Source: Balaenoptera acutorostrata
Taxonomy: Eukaryota; Chordata; Mammalia; Artiodactyla; Balaenopteridae
Length of the DNA: 64,000 nt
NCBI RefSeq assembly: GCF_949987535.1
Contig: NC_080075.1
Coordinates: 124,001-188,000, forward strand
Direction: 5' to 3'
The notes beneath the pieces were generated by a model, which worked only from the letters and a program-made list of their open reading frames with translations, did not search any database and was not told where the DNA came from. The number at the start of each line of letters is the position of its first letter. Position 1 is the stretch's first letter. Made by a program: the position numbers and the translations under genes. Positions 1 through 11,013 of this stretch are shown piece by piece.

Positions 1-321
1 AACGCGTACCCTAACCGTAACCCCTACGCTAACCCTAACGCGTACCCTAATCCTAACCCGTACCCTAAACCGAGCCCTAACCCTAACACTAACCCTAACC
101 CTAACCCTAACCCTAACCCATACCCTACGCCCTACCCAAACCCCTCCCCGAAACCGTACCCTAAGCCATACCCTAACCCTCACCCTAACCCTAACCCTAA
201 GATACGCTTGACTGCTTCTGCCTCCAATAAATTTCCTAAGCACTAGTGTTTTAAGGAACAGGTTAAAAAGAGAATCCTAATGTGATTTCGTGATAATGGG
301 TGTGTTCCTTATCTTCTCCTA
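1..321 (+). repeat. Partial unit at left edge (blocks B and C only)
   Basis: The window opens inside block B (AACGCGTACCC) and runs through a complete block C before the first unit start at 322. Block A is outside the window. Block C carries a private change at about 227, CAATAAATTTCC where nearly all other units have CAATAGATTTCC. The array therefore continues to the left. Confidence 0.95.
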
Positions 322-414
322 GTGTCTAAACTCTTCTCCATGGCTGGACCCCCAAATAATATTCCTTTACGTGCTAAGGGGTATCTAGAGAGTGTGATAG
401 GTTTAATAACTACT
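322..414 (+). other. Block A: conserved non-telomeric part of the unit (reference copy)
   Basis: About 93 bp with no telomeric hexamers, running from GTGTCTAAAC past CCATGG, AAATAATATTCC, TTTACGTGCTAAGG and TCTAGA to TTTAATAACTAC. It is almost unchanged in all units. The main variable site sits after TCTAGA: GAGTGTGATAGG, GAGTGGGATAGG, GAGAGGGAGAGG, GAGAGGGGGAGG or GAGTGAGATAGG, and this site separates families. No promoter, RNA gene or known protein motif can be assigned. Its function is unknown. Confidence 0.85.
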
Positions 415-623
415 CTCACCCTAACGCGTACCCTAACCCTAACCCCTACGCTAACCCTAACGCGTACCCTAATCCTAACCCGAACCCTAAACCGAGCCCT
501 AACCCTAACACTAACCCTAACCCTAACCCATACCCTACGCCCTACCCGAACCACGCCCCGAACCCGTACCCTAAGCCGTACCCTAACCCTCAATCTAACC
601 CTAACCCTAACCCTAAGCTACCC
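415..623 (+). repeat. Block B: degenerate telomere-like tract (reference copy)
   Basis: About 209 bp of CCCTAA and near variants, with roughly 15 exact CCCTAA hexamers in this copy. The variants are not random: the same order of landmarks recurs in every unit, namely ACGCGTACC twice, AATCCTAACCC, AAACCGAGCCC, AACACTAACCC, CCCATACCCTACGCC, a CCGAAC-rich stretch, AAGCCGTACC and a final CCCTAA run. Copy-number change of hexamers at fixed places inside this block explains most of the length differences between units. On the minus strand the TTAGGG runs could form G-quadruplexes; that is inference. Confidence 0.9.
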
Positions 624-737
624 TTGACTGCTTCTGCCTCCAATAGATTTCCTAAGCACTAGTGTTTTAAGGAACAGGTTAAAAAGAGAATCCTAATGTG
701 ATTTCTTGATAATGGGTGTGTTCCTTATCTTCTCCTA
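624..737 (+). other. Block C: conserved non-telomeric part of the unit (reference copy)
   Basis: About 114 bp from TTGACTGCTTCTGCC through CACTAGTG, TTTTAAGGAACAGG, TTAAAAAGAGAATCC and GATAATGGGTGTG to CTTCTCCTA just before the next unit. Family-specific sites are TTTCGTG versus TTTCTTG, GATAATGGG versus GATACTGGG, TTCATAATGGG, and CTCCTAGTG versus CTCCTCGTG. CACTAGTG is a perfect 8 bp palindrome kept in almost all units. No RNA gene fold or known regulatory element is recognised. Confidence 0.85.
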
Positions 738-1991
738 GTGTCTAAACTCTTCTCCATGGCTGGACCCCCAAATAATATTCCTTTACGTGCTATGGGGTAT
801 CTAGAGAGTGGGATAGGTTTAATAACTACCCTCACCCTAACGCGTACCATAACCCTAACCCCTACCCTAACCCTAACGCGTACCCTAATCCTAACCCGTA
901 CCCTAAACCGAGCCCTAACCCTAACACTAACCCTAACCCTAACCCATACCCTACGCCCTACCCGAACCACGCCCCGAACCCGTACCCTAAGCCGTACCCT
1001 AACCCTCAATCTAACCCTAACACTAACCCTAAGCTACCCTTGACTGCTTCTGCCTCCAATAGATTTCCGAATCACTAGTGTTTTAAGGAACAAGTGAAAA
1101 AGAGAATCCTAATGTGATTTCGTGATAATGGGTGTGTTCCTTATTTTCTCCTAGTGTCTAAACTCTTCTCCATGGCTGGACCCCCAAATAATATTCCTTT
1201 ACGCGCTAAGGAGTATCTAGAGAGTGGGATAGGTTTAATAACTACCCTCACCCTAATGCGTACCCTAACCCTAACCCCTACCCTAACACTAACGCGTACC
1301 CTAATCCTAACCCGTACACTAAACCGAGCCCTAACCCTATCACTAGCCCTAACCCTAACCCTAACCCATACCCTACGCCCTACCCGAACCCCTCCCCGAA
1401 CCCGTACCCTAAGCCGTACCCTCACCCTCACCCTAACCCTAACACTAACCCTAAGCTACCCTTGAATGCTTCTGCATCCAATAGATTTCCTAAGCACTAG
1501 TGTTTTAAGGAACAAGTTAAAAAGAGAATCCTAATTTGATTTCTTGATAATGGGTGTGTTCCTTATCTTCTCCTCGTGTCTAAACTCTTCTCCATGGCTG
1601 GACCCCCAAATAATATTCCTTTACGTGCTAAGGGGTATCTAGAGAGAGGGAGAGGTTTAATAACTACCCTCACCCTAACGTGTACCCTATCCCTAACCCC
1701 TACCCTAACCCTAACGCATACCCTAATCCTAACCCGTACCCTAAACCGAGCCCTAACCCTAACACTAACCCTAACCCTAACCCATACCCTACGCCCTACC
1801 CGAACCCCTCCCCGAACCCGTACCCTAAGCCATACCCTAACCCTCACCCTAACCCTAACCCTAACCCTAAGCTACCCTTGACGGCTTCTGCCTCCAATAG
1901 ATTTCCTAAGCACTAGTGTTTTAAGGAACAGGTTAAAAAGAGAATCCTAATGTGATTTCGTGATAATGGGTGTGTTCCTTATCTTCTCCTA
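738..1991 (+). repeat. Mixed units at the left of the array
   Basis: Three complete units start at 738 (416 bp), 1154 (422 bp) and 1576 (416 bp). The first two carry the GAGTGGGATAGG block A variant and the third GAGAGGGAGAGG. I do not see a clear multi-unit period here. Several private substitutions occur, for example TATGGGGTATC at about 791. Confidence 0.85.
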
Positions 1992-3238
1992 GTATCTAAA
2001 CTCTTCTCCATGGCTGGACCCCCAAATAATATTCCTTTACGTGATAAGGGGTATCTAGAGAGTGTGATAGGTTTAATAACTACCCTCACCCTAACGCGTA
2101 CCCTAACCCTAACCCCTACCCTAACCCTAACGCGTACCCTAATCCTAACCCATACCCTAAACCGAGCCCTAACCCTAACACTAACCCTAACCCTAACCCT
2201 AACCCATACCCTACGCCCTACCCGAACCACGCCACGAACACGTACCCTATGCCGTACCCTAACCGTCACCCTAACCCTAACCCTAACCCTAAGCTACCCT
2301 TGACTGCTTCTGCCTCCAATAGATTTCCTAAGCACTAGTGTTTTAAGGAACAGGTTAAAAAGAGAATCCTAATGTGATTTCTTGATAATGGGTGTGTTCC
2401 TTATCTTCTCCTAGTGTCTAAAATCTTCTCCATGGCTGGACCCCCAAATAATATTCCTCTACGTGCTAAGGGGTATCTAGAGAGAGGGAGAGGTTTAATA
2501 ACTACCCTCACCCTAACGAGTACCATAACCCTAACCCTAACGCGTACCCTAATCCTAACCCTTACCCTAAACCGAGCCCTAAACCTAACACTAACCCTAA
2601 CCCTAACCCATACCCTACGCCCTATCCGAACCCCTCCCCGAACCCGTACCCTAAGCCATACCCTAACCCTCACCCTAACCCTAACCCTAACCCTAAGCTA
2701 CCCTTGACTGCTTCTGCCTCCAATAGATTTCCTAAGCACTAGTGTTTTAAGGAACAGGTTAAAAAGAGAATCCTAATGTGATTTCTTGATAATGGGTGTG
2801 TTCCTTATCTTCTCCTAGTGTCTAAACTCTTCTCCATGGCTGGACCCCAAATAATATTCCTTTACGTGCTAAGGGGTATCTAGAGAGAGGGAGAGGTTTA
2901 ATAACTACCCTCACCCTAACGCGTACCCTAACCCTAACCCCTACCCTAACCCTAACGCGTACCCTAATCCTAACCCGTACCCTAAACCGAGCCCTAACCC
3001 TAACACTAACCCTAACCCTAACCCTAACCCATACCCTACGCCCTACCCGAACCCCTCCCCGAACCCGTACCCTAAGCCATACCCTAACCCTCACCCTAAC
3101 CCTAACCCTAACCCTAAGCTACCCTTGACGGCTTCTGCCTCCAATAGATTTCCTAAGCACTAGGGTTCTAAGGAACAGGTTAAAAAGTGAATCCTAATGT
3201 GATTTCGTGATAATGGGTGTGTTCCTTATCTTCTCCTA
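1992..3238 (+). repeat. Three-unit higher-order repeat T, copy 1
   Basis: Units start at 1992 (422 bp), 2414 (404 bp) and 2818 (421 bp). The pattern is a GAGTGTGATAGG unit, then a short GAGAGGGAGAGG unit, then a longer GAGAGGGAGAGG unit. The 404 bp unit lacks 12 bp of block B around CCCCTACCCTAA. The third unit has lost one C from the run in GGACCCCC near 2845. The same trimer pattern recurs from 3239, 4903, 8910 and 11014. Confidence 0.82.
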
Positions 3239-4486
3239 GTGTCTAAACTCTTCTCCATGGCTGGACCCCCAAATAATATTCCTTTACGTTCTAAGGGGTA
3301 TCTAGAGAGTGTGATAGGTTTAATAACTACCCTCACCCTAACGCGTACCCTAACCCTAACCCCTACCCTAACCCTAACGCGTACCCTAATCCTAACCCGT
3401 ACCCTAAACCGAGCCCTAACCCTAACACTAACCCTAACCCTAACCCTAACCCATACCCTACGCCCTACCCGAACCACGCCACGAACCCGTACCCTATGCC
3501 GTACCCTAACCGTCACCCTAACCCTAACCCTAACCCTAAGCTACCCTTGACTGCTTCTGCCTCCAATAGATTTCCTAAGCACTAGTGTTTTAAGGAACAG
3601 GTTAAAAAGAGAATCCTAATGTGATTTCTTGATAATGGGTGTGTTCCTTATCTTCTCCTAGTGTCTAAACTCTTCTCCATGGCTGGACCCCCAAATAATA
3701 TTCCTTTACGTGCTAAGGGGTATCTAGAGAGAGGGAGAGGTTTAATAACTACACTCACCCTAACGCGTACCATAACCCTAACCCTAACGCGTACCCTAAT
3801 CCTAACCCTTACCCTAAACCGAGCCCTAACCCTAACACTAACCCTAACGCTAACCCATACCCTACGCCCTACCCGAACCACGCCCCGATCCCGTACCCTA
3901 AGCCGTACCCTAACCCTCAATCTAACCCTAACACTAACCCTAAGCTACCCTTGACTGCTTCTGCCTCCAATAGATTTCCTAAGCACTAGTGTTTTAAGGA
4001 ACAGGTTAAAAAGAGAATCCTAATGTGATTTCTTGATAATGGGTGTGTTCCTTATCTTCTCCTCGTGTCTAAACTCTTCTCCATGGCAGGACCCCCAAAT
4101 AATATTCCTTTACGTGCTAAGGGGTATCTAGAGAGAGGGAGAGGTTTAATAACTACCCTCACCCTAACGCGTACCCTAACCCTAACCCCTACCCTAACCC
4201 TAACGCGTACCCTAATCCTAACCCGTACCCTAAATCGAGCCCTAACCCTAACACTAACCGTTACCCTAACCCTAACCCATACCCTACGCCCTACCGGAAC
4301 CCCTCCCCGAACCCGTACCCTAAGCCATACCCTAACCCTCACCCTAACCCTAACCCTAACCCTAAGCTACCCTTGACTGCTTCTGCCTCCAATAGATTTC
4401 CTAAGCACTAGTGTTTTAAGGAACAGGTTAAAAAGAGAATCCTAATGTGATTTCTTGATAATGGGTGTGTTCCTTATCTTCTCCTA
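3239..4486 (+). repeat. Three-unit higher-order repeat T, copy 2
   Basis: Units start at 3239 (422 bp), 3661 (404 bp) and 4065 (422 bp) and match the order in copy 1. The first unit shares the uncommon CCTATGCCGTACC and AACCGTCACCC sites with the units at 1992, 4903, 8910 and 11014. Confidence 0.82.
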
Positions 4487-4902
4487 GTGTCTAAACTCTT
4501 CTCCATGGCTGGACCCCCAAATAATATTCCTTTACGTGCTAAGGGGTATCTGGAGAGAGGGAGAGGTTTAATAACTACCCTCACCCTAACGCGTACCCTA
4601 ACCCTAACCCCTACCCTAACCCTAACGCGTACCCTAATCCTAACCCGTACCCTAAACCGAGCCCTAACCCTAACACTAACCCTAACCCTAACCCATACCC
4701 TACGCCCTACCCGAACCCCTCCCCGAACCCGTACCCTAAGCCATACCAAAACCCTCACCCTAACCCTAACCCTAACCCTAAGCTACCCTTGACGGCTTCT
4801 GCCTCCAATAGATTTCCTAAGCACTAGGGTTTTAAGGAACAGGTTAAAAAGAGAATCCTAATGTGATTTCTTGATAATGGGTGTGTTCCTTATCTTCTCC
4901 TA
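4487..4902 (+). repeat. Single 416 bp unit between trimer copies
   Basis: A GAGAGGGAGAGG unit that falls between two copies of the trimer T. It resembles the unit at 1576 and could be an extra unit left by a one-unit shift in an exchange; that is inference. A private ATACCAAAACC change is present near 4745. Confidence 0.8.
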
Positions 4903-6156
4903 GTGTCTAAACTCTTCTCCATGGCTGGACCCCCAAATAATATTCCTTTACGTGATAAGGGGTATCTAGAGAGTGTGATAGGTTTAATAACTACCCTCAC
5001 CCTAACGCGTACCCTAACCCTAACCCCTACCCTAACCCTAACGCGTACCCTAATCCTAACCCGTACCCTAAACCGAGCCCTAACCCTAACACTAACCCTA
5101 ACCCTAACCCTAACCCATACCCTACGCCCTACCCGAACCACGCCACGAACCCGTACCCTATGCCGTACCCTAACCGTCACCCTAACCCTAACCCTAACCC
5201 TAAGCTACCCTTGACTGCTTCTGCCTCCAATAGATTTCCTAAGCACTAGTGTTTTAAGGAACAGGTTAAAAAGAGAATCCTAATGTGATTTCTTGATAAT
5301 GGGTGTGTTCCTTATCTTCTCCTAGTGTCTAAACTCTTCTCCATGGCTGGACCCCCAAATAATATTCCTTTACGTGCTAAGGGGTATCTAGAGAGAGGGA
5401 GAGGTTTAATAACTACCCTCACCCTAACGCGTACCATAACCCTAACCCTAACGCGTACCCTAATCCTAACCCTTACCCTAAACAGAGCCCTAACCCTAAC
5501 ACTAACCCTAACCCTAACCCATACCCTACGCCTTACCCGAACCACGCCCCGATCCCGTACCCTAAGCCGTACCCTAACCCTAACCCTAACCCTAACCCTA
5601 ACCCTAAGCTACCCTTGACTGCTTCTGCCTCCAATAGATTTCCTAAGCACTAGTGTTTTAAGGAACAGGTTAAAAAGAGAATCCTAATGTGATTTCTTGA
5701 TAATGGGTGTGTTCCTTATCTTCTCCTCGTGTCTAAACTCTTCTCCATGGCTGGACCCCCAAATAATATTCCTTTACGTGCTTAGCGGTATCCAGAGAGA
5801 GGGAGAGGTTTAATAACTACCCTCACCCTAACGCGTACCCTAACCCTAACCCCTACCCTAACCCTAACGCGTACCCTAATCCTAACCCGTACCCTAAACC
5901 GAGCCCTAACCCTAACACTAACCCTAACCCTAACCCTAACCCTAAACCATACCCTACGCCCTACCCGAACCCCTCCCCGAACCCGTACCCTAAGCCATAC
6001 CCTAACCCTCACCCTAAACCTAACCCTAACCCTAAGCTACCCTTGACTGCTTCTGCCTCCAATAGATTTCCTGAGAACTAGTGTTTTAAGGAACAGGTTA
6101 AAAAGAGAATCCTAATGTGATTTCGTGATAATGGGTGTGTTCCTTATCTTCTCCTA
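4903..6156 (+). repeat. Three-unit higher-order repeat T, copy 3
   Basis: Units start at 4903 (422 bp), 5325 (404 bp) and 5729 (428 bp), in the same order as copies 1 and 2. The third unit has GTGCTTAGCGG in block A, which puts a stop codon in the otherwise open frame of that block, an argument against coding. Confidence 0.82.
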
Positions 6157-8909
6157 GTGTCTAAACTCTTCTCCATGGCTGGACCCCCAAATAATATTCC
6201 TTTACGTGCTAAGGGGTATCTAGAGAGTGTGATAGGTTTAATAACTACCCTCACCCTAACACGTACCCTAACCCTAACCCCTAACCTAACCCTAACGCGT
6301 ACCCTAATCCTAACCCGTACCCGAAACCGAGCCCTAACCCTAACACTAGCCCTAACCCTAACCCTAACCCATACCCTACGCCCTACCCGAAGCCCTCCCC
6401 GAACCCGTACCCTAACCGTACCCTAACCCTCACCCTAACCCTAACACTAACCCTAAGCTACCCTTGACTGCTTCTGCCTCCAATAGATTTCCTAAGCACT
6501 AGTGTTTTAAGGAACAGGTTAAAAACAGAATCCTAATGTGATTTCTTGATAATGGGTGTGTTCCTTATCTTCTCCTCGTGTCTAAACTCTTCTCCATGGC
6601 TGGACCCCCAAATAATATTCCTTTACGTGCTAAGGGGTATCTAGAGAGAGGGAGAGGTTTAATAACTACCCTCACCCTAATGCGTACCCTAACCCTAACC
6701 CCTACCCTAACCCTAACGCGTACCCTAATCCTAACCCGTACCCTAAACCGAGCCCTAACCCTAACACTAACCGTAACCCTAACCCTAACCCATACCCTAC
6801 GCCCTACCCGAACCCCTCCCCGAACCCGTACCCTAAGCCATACCCTAACCCTCACCCTAACCCTAACCCTAACCCTAAGCTACCCTTGACTGCTTCTGCC
6901 TCCAATAGATTTCCTAAGCACTAGTGTTTTAAGGAACAGGTTAAAAAGAGAATCCTAATGTGATTTCGTGATAATGGGTGTGTTCCTTATCTTCTCCTAG
7001 TGTCTAAACTCTTCTCCATGGCTGGACCCCCAAATAATATTCCTTTACGTGCTAAGGGGTATCTAGAGAGTGTGATAGGTTTAATAACTACCCTCACCCT
7101 ATCGCGTACCCTAACCCTAACCCCTACCATAACTCTAACGCGTACCCTAATCCTAAACCGTACCCGAAACCGAGCCCTAACCCTAACACTAACCCTAACC
7201 CTAACCCTAACCCTAACCCTAACCCTCGTGTCTAAACTCTTCTCCATGGCTGGACCCCCAAATAATATTTCTTTACGTGCTAAGGGGTATCTAGAGAGAG
7301 GGAGAGGTTTAATAACTACCCTCACCCTAACGCGTACCCTAACCCTAACCCCTACCCTAACCCTAACGCGTACCCTAATCCTAACCCGTACCCTAAACCG
7401 ACCCCTAACCCTAACACTAACTGTAACCCTAACCCTAACCCATACCCTACGCCCTACCCGAACCCCTCCCCGAACCCGTACCCTAAGCCGTACCCTAACC
7501 CTCACCCTAACCCTAACCCTAACCCTAAGCTACCCTTGACTGCTTCTGCCTCCAATAGATTTCCTAAGCACTAGTGTTTTAAGGAACAGGTTAAAAAGAG
7601 AATCCTAATGTGATTTCTTGATAATGGGTGTGTTCCTTATCTTCTCCACGTGTCTAAACTCTTCTCCATGGCTGGACCCCCAAATAATATTCCTTTACGT
7701 GCTAAGGGGTATCTAGAGAGAGGGAGAGGTTTAATAACTACCCTCACCCTAATGCGTACCCTAACCCTAACCCCTACCCTAACCCTAACGCGTACCCTAA
7801 TCCTAACCCGTACCCTAAACCGAGCCCTAACCCTAACACTAACCCTAACCCTAACCCATACCCTACGCCCTACCCGAACCCCTCCCCGAACCCGTACCCT
7901 AAGCCATACCCTAACCCTCACCCTAACCCTAACCCTAACCCTAAGCTACCCTTGACGGCTTCTGCCTCCAATAGATTTCCTAAGCACTAGGGTTTTAAGG
8001 AACAGGTTAAAAAGAGAATCCTAATGTGATTTCGTGATAATGGGTGTGTTCCTTATCTTCTCCTAGTGTCTAAACTCTTCTCCATGGCTGGACCCCCAAA
8101 TAATATTCCTTTACGTTCTAAGGGGTATCTAGAGAGTGTGATAGGTTTAATAACTACCCTCACCCTAACGCGTACCCTAACCCTAACCCCTACCCTAACC
8201 CTAACGCGTACCCTAATCCTAACCCGTACCCTAAACCGAGCCCTAACCCTAACACTAACCCTAACCCTAACCCTAACCCATACCCTACGCCCTACCCGAA
8301 CCACGCCCCGATCCCGTACCCTAAGCCGTACCCTAACCCTCAATCTAACCCTAACCCTAACCCTAAGCTACCCTTGACTGCTTCTGCCTCCAATAGATTT
8401 CCTAAGCACTAGTGTTTTAAGGAACAGGTTAAAAAGAGAATCCTAATGTGATTTCTTGATAATGGGTGTGTTCCTTATCTTCTCCTCGTGTCTAAACTCT
8501 TCTCCATGGCTGGACCCCCAAATAATATTCCTTTACGTGCTAAGGGGTATCTAGAGAGAGGGAGAGGTTTAATAACTACCCTCACCCTAACGCGTACCCT
8601 AACCCTAACCCCTACCCTAACCCTAACGCGTACCCTAATCCTAACCCGTACCCTAAACCGAGCCCTAACCCTAACACTAACCGTAACCCTAACCCTAACC
8701 CATACCCTACGCCCTACCCGAACCCCTCCCCGAACCCGTACCCTAAGCCATACCCTAACCCTCACCCTAACCCTAACCCTAACCCTAAGCTACCCTTGAC
8801 GGCTTCTGCCTCCAATAGATTTCCTAAGCACTAGTGTTTTAAGGAACAGGTTAAAAAGAGAATCCTAATGTGATTTCGTGATAATGGGTGTGTTCCTTAT
8901 CTTCTCCTA
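6157..8909 (+). repeat. Alternating A-type and B-type units, including a truncated unit
   Basis: Units start at 6157 (421 bp), 6578, 7000 (truncated, 228 bp), 7228, 7650, 8066 (all 416-422 bp) and 8488 (422 bp). Units tend to alternate between two linked sets of variants: TTTCGTG with CTCCTAGTG and GAGTGTGATAGG, or TTTCTTG with CTCCTCGTG and GAGAGGGAGAGG. The unit at 6157 has lost a G in its second AAGCCGTACC landmark (AACCGTACC), a deletion shared with units at 13106, 15215, 18596 and 19855. Confidence 0.82.
7000..7227 (+). repeat. Truncated 228 bp unit with deletion junction
   Basis: Block A and the first part of block B are present, but the CCCTAA run at 7191-7226 joins directly to CGTGTCTAAAC of the next unit. 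The rest of block B and all of block C, about 194 bp, are missing. The 36 bp run of six perfect hexamers just before the junction is the longest I noticed. The junction AACCCT/CGTG can be aligned with the normal CTCCT/CGTG, so the two sides share CCT. Confidence 0.9.
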
Positions 8910-11013
8910 GTGTCTAAACTCTTCTCCATGGCTGGACCCCCAAATAATATTCCTTTACGTGCTAAGGGGTATCTAGAGAGTGTGATAGGTTTAATAACTA
9001 CCCTCACCCTAACGCGTACCCTAAACCTAACCCCTACCCTAACCCTAACGCGTACCCTAATCCTAACCCGTACCCTAAACCGAGCCCTAACCCTAACACT
9101 AACCCTAACCCTAACCCTAACCCATACCCTACGCCCTACCCGAACCACGCCCCTAACCCGTACCCTATGCCGTACCCTAACCGTCACCCTAACCCTAACC
9201 CTAACCCTAAGCTACCCTTGACTGCTTCTGCCTCCAACAGATTTCCTAAGCACTAGTGTTTTAAGGAACAGGTTAAAAAGAGAATCCTAATGTGATTTCT
9301 TGATAATGGGTGTGTTCCTTATCTTCTCCTAGTGTCTAAACTCTTCTCCATGGCTGGACCCCCAAATAATATTCCTTTACGTGCTAAGGGGTATCTAGAG
9401 AGAGGGAGAGGTTTAATAACTACCCTCACCCTAACGCGTACCCTAACCCTAACCCTAACGCGTACCCTAATCCTAACCCTTACCCTAAACCGAAACCTAA
9501 CCCTAACACTAACCCTAACCCTAACCCATACCCTACGCCCTACCCGAAACACGCCCCGAACCCGTACCCTAAGCCATACCCTAACCCTCACCCTAACCCT
9601 AACCCTAACGCTAAGCTACCCTTGACTGCTTCTGCCTCCAATAGATTTCCTAAGCACTAGTGTTTTAAGGAACAGGTTAAAAAGAGAATCCTAATGTGAT
9701 TTCTTGATAATGGGTGTGTTCCTTATCTTCTCCTAGTGTCTAATCTCTTCTCCATGGCTGGACCCCCAAATAATATTCCTTTACGTGCTAAGGGGTATCT
9801 AGAGAGAGGGAGAGGTTTAATAACTACCCTCACCCTAACGCGTACCCTAACCCTAACCCCTACCCTAACTCTAACGCGTACCCTAATTCTAAACCATACC
9901 TGAAACCGAGCCCTAACCCTAACACTAACCCTAACCCTAACCCTAACCCTAACCATAAACCATACCCTACGCCCTACCCGAACCCCTCCCCGAACCCGTA
10001 CACTAAGCCATACCCTAACCCTCACCCTAGCCCTAACCCTAACCCTAAGCTACCCTTGACTGCTTCTGCCTCCAATAGATTTCCTAAGCACTAGTGTTTT
10101 AAGGAACAGGTTAAAAAGAGAATCCTAATGTGATTTCGTGATAATGGGTGTGTTCCTTATCTTCTCCTAGTGTCTAAACTCTTCTCCATGGCTGGACCCC
10201 CAAATAATATTCCTTTAAGTGCTAAGGGGTATCTAGAAAGTGTGATAAGTTTAATAACTACCCTCACCCTAACGCGTACCCTAACCCTAACCCCTACCCT
10301 AACTCTAACGCGTACCCTAATCCTAAACCGTACCCGAAACCGAGCCCTAACCCTAACACTAACCCTAACCCTAACCCTAAACCATACCCTACGCCCTACA
10401 CGAACCCCTCCCCGAACCCGTACCCTAAGCCATACCCTAACCCTCACCCTAACCCTAACCCTAACCCTAAGCTACCCTTGACTGCTTCTGCCTCCAATAG
10501 ATTTCCTAAGCACTAGTGTTTTAAGGAACAGGTTAAAAAGAGAATCCTAATGTGATTTCGTGATAATGGGTGTGTTCCTTATCTTTTCCTAGTGTCTAAA
10601 CTCTTCTCCATGGCTGGACCCCCAAATAATATTCCTTTACGTGCTAAGGGGTATCTAGAGAGTGTGATAGGTTTAATAACTACCCTCACCCTAACGCGTA
10701 CCCTAACCCTAACCCCTACCCTTACCCTAACGCGTACCCTAATCCTAACCCGTACCCTAAACCGAGCCCTAACCCTAACACTAACCGTAACCCTAACCCT
10801 AACCCATACCCTACGCCCTACCCGAACCCCTCCCCGAACCCGTACCCTAAGCCATACCCTAACCCTCACCCTAACCCTAACCCTAACCCTAAGCTACCCT
10901 TGACGGCTTCTGCCTCCAATAGATTTCCTAAGCACTAGTGTTTTAAGGAACAGGTTAAAAAGAGAATCCTAATGTGATTTCGTGATAATGGGTGTGTTCC
11001 TTATCTTCTCCTA
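8910..11013 (+). repeat. Five-unit higher-order repeat U, copy 1 (2104 bp)
   Basis: Units start at 8910 (422), 9332 (404), 9736 (434), 10170 (422) and 10592 (422). The first three form a trimer of the T type. The unit at 10170 has TTTAAGTGCTAAGG and GTGATAAGTTTAATAAC, both repeated in the matching unit at 12262. The unit at 9736 is 12 bp longer than its partner at 11840. Confidence 0.87.

Larger units (their letters stand above)
322..737 (+). repeat. Representative complete satellite unit (416 bp)
   Basis: This is the first complete unit and a good reference. Block A is 322-414, block B 415-623 and block C 624-737. Unit starts are set here at GTGTCTAAAC for convenience; the true phase of a tandem repeat is arbitrary. 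The unit contains conserved short palindromes CCATGG and TCTAGA in block A, ACGCGT in block B and CACTAGTG in block C. Block A carries the GAGAGTGTGATAGG variant, one of several that define unit families. Confidence 0.95.

Noticed and set aside
220..235. AATAAA polyadenylation signal
   Set aside because: It occurs only in the first partial unit as a single change from the usual AATAGA, with no transcript unit to serve.
7000..7539. Longest open frame (179 codons) spanning two units
   Set aside because: It is created by the deletion that fuses the truncated unit at 7000 to the next one, which happens to keep frame. There is no independent sign of coding.
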